From assembly GCA_943328365.2 (NCBI GenBank), contig CALPZT020000143.1, positions 1 through 5,423 on the forward strand: DNA of 5,423 nucleotides, read 5' to 3'. Shown here in pieces: positions 1 to 5,423 of the stretch. Source of the stretch: Bifidobacterium breve (lineage in GTDB: Bacteria > Actinomycetota > Actinomycetes > S36-B12). Under the pieces are notes generated by a model that saw only the letters and a program-made list of their open reading frames with translations, was not told the DNA's origin and made no database searches. Position numbers and translations under genes: made by a program. The first letter of the stretch is position 1, and every line of letters begins with the position of its first letter.

Positions 1-131
1 AACACACCAAAGGTCCCGCAGTTTTCACGCCCGTTTGACCGTCACTGCCAGTGCCGGCTGCGATGAGGAGTGTTGAACCGCAACAGTTTTCTCGACCAAA
101 CAGGATTGATCCATGAGCGACAAGAACCCCG
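1..131. other. Non-coding stretch downstream of the atp operon
   Basis: I see no supportable gene here. All three plus-strand frames meet stops early, and the only minus-strand reading frame with an ATG (25-114, 29 codons) has no ribosome binding site or recognisable product. The 8-mer cagttttc occurs twice (19-26 and 84-91), which is too little to call a repeat element. The stretch is noticeably less GC-rich than the genes beside it, consistent with intergenic DNA. The next gene presumably lies left of position 1. Confidence 0.5.
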
Positions 132-160
132 CCGTTTGCCCCACGAGGTAGGGCAAACGG
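121..160 (-). terminator. Probable operon terminator after atpC
   Basis: A perfect 10-bp inverted repeat (arms 132-141 and 151-160, 9-nt loop) begins 9 nt after the atpC stop codon. Read on the minus strand, the transcript would fold CCGUUUGCCC with GGGCAAACGG, followed by CGGGGUUCUUG. The trailing U-run is short and interrupted, so this is not a textbook intrinsic terminator. Weak U-tracts are common in high-GC actinobacteria, however. The position directly after the last F1 gene supports an end-of-operon role. It could also act as an mRNA 3'-end stabiliser. On the plus strand no T-run follows the hairpin, so a bidirectional role is not supported. Confidence 0.75.
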
Positions 161-169
161 GAGTGCAGA

Positions 170-559
170 CTAACGGAGGGCGCTGGCCGTTCCGGCGACC
201 GTGATGCGAGTCTCGGCCCGGCGAAGGGCCGAAGTGTCCTCGTCATTCGCCGCTTGCGCAGCCGCGAGCGCCACCTTGGCACGATCGAGGTCAATGTCCT
301 CGGCCAGTTCGGCGATCTCGGCGATGACATTCACGACATTCGAGTCAACCGAGAAGAATCCACCGTGCACGGCGACGAGCATCTTCGTGCCGTCGGTCTC
401 CTCGATCCGCAGGGGACTCTCGACAAGAAGGGCGAGCACCGGCTCGTGACCCGGCATGATGCCGATCTCACCCTCCGGGGTCTTCGCGACAACACTCTTC
501 GCGGAGCCGCTCCACAGAGCCCGCTCCGCCGACACGACATTGACGGTCAGTTCGGCCAT
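170..559 (-). CDS. atpC: F1Fo ATP synthase subunit epsilon
   Basis: This 129-residue protein is the epsilon subunit of the F1 central stalk. It binds gamma and the c-ring, couples rotation to catalysis and can restrain ATP hydrolysis. Residues 1 to about 87 form the N-terminal beta-sandwich, including the conserved stretch GEIGIMPGHEPVL (30-42) and HGGFFSV (65-71). Residues 89-120 make the charged C-terminal helical hairpin. The motif IDLDRA (89-94) fits the I(L)DxxRA pattern linked to ATP binding in Bacillus-type epsilon. The length is normal for actinobacteria, slightly shorter than the E. coli form (about 139). The start was chosen at ATG 557-559 because MAEL begins the homologous region. 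The longer frame up to 619 would overlap atpD by 55 nt with no homology. The gene starts 5 nt after the atpD stop. Only a weak purine run (AAGAAG, inside the atpD end) could serve as ribosome binding site, so translational coupling to atpD is likely. It is the last gene of the operon, followed by the hairpin terminator. Confidence 0.96.
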   Translation of the reverse strand: MAELTVNVVSAERALWSGSAKSVVAKTPEGEIGIMPGHEPVLALLVESPLRIEETDGTKMLVAVHGGFFSVDSNVVNVIAEIAELAEDIDLDRAKVALAAAQAANDEDTSALRRAETRITVAGTASALR

Positions 560-564
560 CTCGA

Positions 565-2028
<1,464 letters not shown>

Positions 2029-2928
2029 CTACGCGGACAGAGCGTCGGCGCCGCCGACGATCTCGCTGATTTCCTGGGTGATCTCGGCCTGACGGGCCTG
2101 GTTCGCCTGCCGGCTGAGGGAGCGGATGAGCTCCTCCGCATTGTCGGTGGCCGACTTCATTGCCCGGCGCCTCGCGGCATGCTCGGAGGCAGCCGCCATG
2201 AGCAGCGCGAGGTAGACGGTCTGGTCGATGTAGCGCGGGAGGAGGCCATCAAGCACAGCCTCCGGACCCGGCTCGAACTCGTAGAGCGGGAAGGGCATCC
2301 CCGACTCCTTCGTGACAATCTCGTCGACGACCTCGATCGGCAGGACCCGGCGAACGCGCGTTTCCTGGCTGCCCATGTTGTTGAACTGCGTGTAGACGAC
2401 ATGGATCTCATCGCAACCGCCATCGGCGGCTGCCGTGAGAAACGCCTCGAGAAGGTCATGACCGATGCGCTTGGCATCTGCGTAGCTCGGCTGATCGGTG
2501 AACCCGGTGTACTCCCCCGCCATCACCCGGTTGCGAAAGCGGTAGTAGCCGACGCCCTTTCGGCCGACCACGTAGGGCACCACTTTCACGCCACGCTCGG
2601 TAAGCGCCCTCGTGAGCCCCTCCGCCTCCTTGATGACATTGGAGGAGTAGGCACCGGCGAGACCGCGATCGGCGGTGACGAGCAGGACAGCAGCGCGAGT
2701 ACCGTCGGTCGACTTCGCCATGAGCGGATGCTTCGACACATCCGACGCATGCGATGCAGCGGCCGAGATCGCCGAGTTGAGCAGCCTCAGGTACGGGGCC
2801 GATGCCTCGAGGCGCTGCTGCGCCTTCACGATGCGCGATGAAGCAATGAGCTCCATCGCCTTCGTGATCTTCTTGGTCGCCTGAACGGAGCGTATGCGCC
2901 GCCGGTAGACCCTGAGTTGTGCGCCCAT
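2029..2928 (-). CDS. atpG: F1Fo ATP synthase subunit gamma
   Basis: Gamma is the single-copy central rotor shaft turning inside the alpha3-beta3 ring. At 299 residues it has normal bacterial length. The N-terminal helix is recognisable from MGAQLRVYRRRIRSVQATKK (1-20), with ITKAMELIASSR continuing it (21-32). The central Rossmann-like domain contains TADRGLAGAYSSN (85-97) and EIHVVYTQFNNMGSQ (174-188). The C-terminal helix carries the family signature ITQEISEIVGGADA (283-296). The loop before EIHVVYT (about 165-173) is short, so the extra roughly 12-14 residues known in mycobacterial gamma are absent. The start codon lies only 5 nt after the atpA stop. Just a weak GGGG stands in for a ribosome binding site, so translation is probably coupled to atpA. 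The MGAQLR start is canonical for actinobacterial gamma and leaves little doubt about the N-terminus. Confidence 0.98.
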   Translation of the reverse strand: MGAQLRVYRRRIRSVQATKKITKAMELIASSRIVKAQQRLEASAPYLRLLNSAISAAASHASDVSKHPLMAKSTDGTRAAVLLVTADRGLAGAYSSNVIKEAEGLTRALTERGVKVVPYVVGRKGVGYYRFRNRVMAGEYTGFTDQPSYADAKRIGHDLLEAFLTAAADGGCDEIHVVYTQFNNMGSQETRVRRVLPIEVVDEIVTKESGMPFPLYEFEPGPEAVLDGLLPRYIDQTVYLALLMAAASEHAARRRAMKSATDNAEELIRSLSRQANQARQAEITQEISEIVGGADALSA

Positions 2929-2933
2929 GTCAG

Positions 2934-4568
2934 TTAGCCCCGAACCGCCCGCTTGATCTGCGTCGGGTCGATGGTCTCCTCGTCGATGGCCTCGACCGGC
3001 TCATCATTGACGAGCAGACCGCCTGAGGTCGTCGCGAACTGGCGCTTGAACTCGGCCATCGCCGCTTCGAGGACCGTGACCGTGTCGTCTGACAGATCGG
3101 TGGTCGTGCGAATCGCGTCGAGAATCTCCGGCTTCGAGCGCTCGATGAACGCAAGGAACTCGGAGTCGAATCGGCGAATATCCTCGACCGGCACCTCGTC
3201 GAGCTGGCCCGTGGTGCCGCCCCACACCGAGACGACCTCGCGCTCCATCGACTGCGGCTGGTACTGCGACTGCTTGAGCAGTTCGACAAGACGCGCACCG
3301 CGGGCAAGCTGCGCCTTTGAAGCGGCATCAAGGTCTGAGCCAAAGGCCGCGAAGGCCTCGAGCTCACGGAACTGCGCGAGATTCAGGCGCAGGCGCCCGG
3401 CGACCTTCTTCATGGCCTTGGGCTGGGCCGAGCCACCGACACGAGACACCGAGATGCCGACGTTGATGGCCGGGCGGACACCGGAGTTGAAGAGATCGGA
3501 CTCGAGGAAGCACTGTCCGTCGGTGATCGAGATGACGTTGGTCGGGATGTAGGCCGACACGTCGTTCGCCTTCGTCTCGATGATCGGCAGACCTGTCATC
3601 GAGCCGGCACCGAGCTCATTCGAGAGCTTGGCGCAGCGCTCGAGGAGGCGGGAGTGCAAGTAGAAAACGTCGCCGGGGTAGGCCTCGCGGCCCGGCGGGC
3701 GGCGGAGCAGCAGCGACACGGCACGGTAGGCCTCGGCCTGCTTCGACAGATCGTCGAACACGATGAGGACATGCTTGCCGGCGTACATCCAGTGCTGGCC
3801 GATGGCCGAACCGGTGTAGGGGGCGAGGTACTTGAAACCGGCCGGGTCGGAGGCAGGGGCCGCGACGATGGTCGTGTACTCCATCGCGCCGTACTCCTCG
3901 AGCGCGCCCTTGACCGACGCGATGGTCGACCCCTTCTGGCCGATCGCGACGTAGATGCAGCGCACCTGCTTGTTCGGGTCGCCCGACAGCCAGTTCTCAC
4001 GCTGGTTGAGGATGGTGTCGAGGCAGACCGCGGTCTTGCCGGTCTGACGGTCACCGATGATGAGCTGGCGCTGGCCGCGGCCGATGGCGGTCATGGCATC
4101 AATGGCCTTGATGCCGGTCTGCAGCGGCTCCTTCACGGGCTGGCGCTGGACCACGGTCGGGGCCTGGAGCTCGAGCACGCGGCGAGCCTCTGCCTCGATG
4201 GCTCCAAGACCATCGATCGGATTGCCGAGCGGGTCGACGACCCGGCCGAGGAAGGCATCGCCGACCGGGACCGAGAGCACCTCGCCCGTGCGGCGCACCG
4301 GCTGGCCCTCGGCGATCTTCGAGCCGTCGCCAAGGAGCACGACGCCGATCTCGCGAACATCGAGGTTCAGGGCCAGGCCCAGCAGGCCACCCTCGAACTC
4401 GAGCAGCTCGTTGGTCATCGCGGAATGGAGGCCTTCGACGCGAGCGATGCCGTCTCCGGTCTCGATGACGCGGCCAACCTCTTCACGGGCGGTTGTCGGC
4501 GAGTACGCCGCGACGTTCCGCTCGATCGCATCCCGGATCTCTTCCGGCCGGATCGTCAGCTCCGTCAT
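2934..4568 (-). CDS. atpA: F1Fo ATP synthase subunit alpha (regulatory)
   Basis: Alpha alternates with beta in the F1 head and holds non-catalytic nucleotide sites while giving the arginine finger to the catalytic ones. From [10 protein letters not shown] it is 544 residues, longer than E. coli's 513 because of a C-terminal tail (about 511-544). The N-terminal beta-barrel spans about 28-95. Motifs are the P-loop GDRQTGKT (172-179), Gln211 in AIGQKGS where beta has the catalytic Glu (the mark of a non-catalytic site), Walker [12 protein letters not shown] (267-277), and the signature [10 protein letters not shown] (366-375) followed by the arginine finger Arg376. The first 25 residues form the helix that contacts delta. 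I chose ATG 4566-4568, not the upstream in-frame ATG at 4611-4613, because homology begins at MTEL and an AGGA lies 4 nt upstream. Starting at 4613 would add a proline-rich leader. The gene is 60 nt after atpH and 5 nt before atpG. Confidence 0.98.
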   Translation of the reverse strand: MTELTIRPEEIRDAIERNVAAYSPTTAREEVGRVIETGDGIARVEGLHSAMTNELLEFEGGLLGLALNLDVREIGVVLLGDGSKIAEGQPVRRTGEVLSVPVGDAFLGRVVDPLGNPIDGLGAIEAEARRVLELQAPTVVQRQPVKEPLQTGIKAIDAMTAIGRGQRQLIIGDRQTGKTAVCLDTILNQRENWLSGDPNKQVRCIYVAIGQKGSTIASVKGALEEYGAMEYTTIVAAPASDPAGFKYLAPYTGSAIGQHWMYAGKHVLIVFDDLSKQAEAYRAVSLLLRRPPGREAYPGDVFYLHSRLLERCAKLSNELGAGSMTGLPIIETKANDVSAYIPTNVISITDGQCFLESDLFNSGVRPAINVGISVSRVGGSAQPKAMKKVAGRLRLNLAQFRELEAFAAFGSDLDAASKAQLARGARLVELLKQSQYQPQSMEREVVSVWGGTTGQLDEVPVEDIRRFDSEFLAFIERSKPEILDAIRTTTDLSDDTVTVLEAAMAEFKRQFATTSGGLLVNDEPVEAIDEETIDPTQIKRAVRG

Positions 4569-4590
4569 GGGGTCCTGCTCTCTTTCTCGG

Positions 4591-4608
4591 CCCACCGGGG
4601 GCGGTGGG
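4591..4608 (-). other. GC-rich hairpin in the atpH-atpA gap
   Basis: A perfect inverted repeat sits in the 60-nt gap: arms CCCACCG (4591-4597) and CGGTGGG (4602-4608) with a 4-nt loop. It lies 20 nt after the atpH stop and 22 nt before the atpA ATG, and no U-run follows it in the transcript, so it does not look like an intrinsic terminator. It might act as an RNA processing or stability element between delta and alpha, or affect initiation at atpA. The structure is seen in the sequence; the role is inference. A 7-bp GC stem can also arise by chance in such GC-rich DNA. Confidence 0.45.
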
Positions 4609-4628
4609 AACAACGGGTGTGAACTGGT

Positions 4629-5423
4629 CTAACCGAGGACAACTCGGCGGGCTTGCTCGAGCTTGGCGGCGACGGTGCCATCGATGACCTCGTCACCAAC
4701 CTTGACGTGCACTCCGCCGAGTACAGCGGGATCGATGGCGACGTTCAGCCGCACGACGCGCCCCTTCAATCGAGTCAGGGCATCGGCGAGGCGACGGCTC
4801 TGCTCAGCATCGAGCGGCGCTGCCACCCTCACCTCGGCGATGACGCGCTCCCGCTGCCGGGCGGCGAGGTCGCAGAGGTGATCAACAACGGAGTCGATGC
4901 GCTGGCCGTGCAGATGGCCAACCGCGTATTCGAGCACCTGCCGGGTCGCCGAGGTCGTGCGATCGGCGAGCAGGTCGGCCACGATGGCCGACTTCGTCGC
5001 AGCAGGCTGCGCCGGGCTGGTGAGCGCCATCTGAAGCTCAGGCGATTCGTCGAGCGCCCGGCCGAAGCGGAAGAGCTCACCATCGGTCGCGTCGAGGGAG
5101 CCATCGGCCTCGGCCACCGTGAAGACCGCCTGATCGGCGAGCTGCTCGATCGCAAGCATGAGGTCGGTGTCGTTCGACCAGCGATCGCTCACTATGTCGA
5201 CGAGGACAGCGACCGCGAGATCGGACACCTTGCCGGTGAGGATCTCCCGAACGAGGCCCTCGCGGACCGCATGCAATTGCCCGGAGTCAGCCAACGCCAT
5301 GCGCAGCTGGTGCTCATGCTCGAGCAACCCCGCGACGGAGAAGAGTTCGCCGGCAAGCGCGTCGAACCCGGCGCGCTGACGACGGGCGTCAAGTGCCTCG
5401 GATTGACGCGCAAGCGACTCACG
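4629..5423 (-). CDS. atpH: F1Fo ATP synthase subunit delta, 5' end cut by window
   Basis: Delta (the OSCP counterpart) joins the top of the alpha3-beta3 head to the b-subunit peripheral stalk. The window shows 264 codons and a TAG stop. The frame stays open to the right edge, where the visible protein begins RESLARQSEALDARRQ. Comparison with actinobacterial AtpH (about 270 residues, often beginning near ASRESL) suggests only a handful of residues are missing, so the TTG at 5325-5327 is an internal Leu codon rather than the start. The C-terminal domain carries the family signature from V224 through LGGVHVKVG (235-243), and DGTVAAKLEQARR follows. The N-terminal helical region looks duplicated: visible residues 26-78 align without gaps to 116-168. 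This explains the large size relative to E. coli (177). A fusion to AtpF, as in mycobacteria, cannot be strictly excluded at the edge. It lies 60 nt upstream of atpA in the same operon. Confidence 0.95.
   Translation of the reverse strand, partial: RESLARQSEALDARRQRAGFDALAGELFSVAGLLEHEHQLRMALADSGQLHAVREGLVREILTGKVSDLAVAVLVDIVSDRWSNDTDLMLAIEQLADQAVFTVAEADGSLDATDGELFRFGRALDESPELQMALTSPAQPAATKSAIVADLLADRTTSATRQVLEYAVGHLHGQRIDSVVDHLCDLAARQRERVIAEVRVAAPLDAEQSRRLADALTRLKGRVVRLNVAIDPAVLGGVHVKVGDEVIDGTVAAKLEQARRVVLG

Noticed and set aside
19..91. Two copies of cagttttc (19-26 and 84-91) as a possible repeat or binding site
   Set aside because: Eight bases occurring twice in an AT-richer spacer, without symmetry or further copies, is not enough to support an element.
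25..330. 101-codon minus-strand frame overlapping the atpC 3' end and the downstream region
   Set aside because: Most of it is an out-of-frame reading of atpC and of the terminator hairpin. The part beyond the terminator (from ATG 112-114, 29 codons) has no ribosome binding site and no known product.
4569..4613. Upstream in-frame ATG adding 15 residues to alpha
   Set aside because: The added residues are proline-rich and come from the intergenic hairpin. Family homology begins at MTEL, which has its own ribosome binding site.
3654..4622. 322-codon open frame on the plus strand opposite atpA
   Set aside because: It is a shadow of atpA caused by GC-biased third positions. The composition is typical of an antisense frame and no domain is visible.
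5325..5327. TTG as the start codon of atpH
   Set aside because: The frame remains open to the window edge, and the residues before it (ending in GELFSVAG) continue the delta family sequence. They also take part in the internal repeat.

Overview
The window is the 3' two-thirds of an F1Fo ATP synthase (atp) operon, transcribed entirely on the minus strand. In transcription order (right to left) it holds atpH (delta, cut by the right edge), atpA (alpha), atpG (gamma), atpD (beta) and atpC (epsilon). These are all five F1 subunits in the order typical of bacteria. The Fo genes (atpB, atpE, atpF) would be expected just beyond position 5423 but are not visible. A 10-bp perfect hairpin 9 nt after the atpC stop looks like the operon's terminator. 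The last 131 bases (1-131) contain nothing I can call.

The organism is most likely a high-GC Actinomycetota (actinobacterium). Four things point that way: the strongly GC-biased third codon positions; a delta subunit of more than 264 residues, against about 177 in E. coli, with an extra helical domain; an alpha subunit with a C-terminal tail of about 30 residues beyond the E. coli end; and gamma and epsilon sequences of actinobacterial type. Gamma lacks the extra loop known from mycobacteria, and delta appears to be a stand-alone protein rather than an AtpF-AtpH fusion, so a Mycobacterium is unlikely. I cannot place it to genus.

The genes are tightly packed: 60 nt between atpH and atpA, 5 nt between atpA and atpG, 27 nt between atpG and atpD, and 5 nt between atpD and atpC. 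The two subunits needed in three copies (alpha and beta) sit behind the longer gaps and have recognisable Shine-Dalgarno sequences. The single-copy gamma and epsilon follow their neighbours by 5 nt, as expected for translational coupling. A GC-rich hairpin lies in the atpH-atpA gap.

Together alpha3-beta3-gamma-epsilon form the soluble catalytic head and rotor, and delta ties the head to the peripheral stalk. All catalytic motifs are intact. This is a core housekeeping locus and I see no new biological system in it. The points worth a second look are the internal duplication in delta, the alpha tail, a candidate nucleotide-binding motif in epsilon, and the hairpin before atpA.
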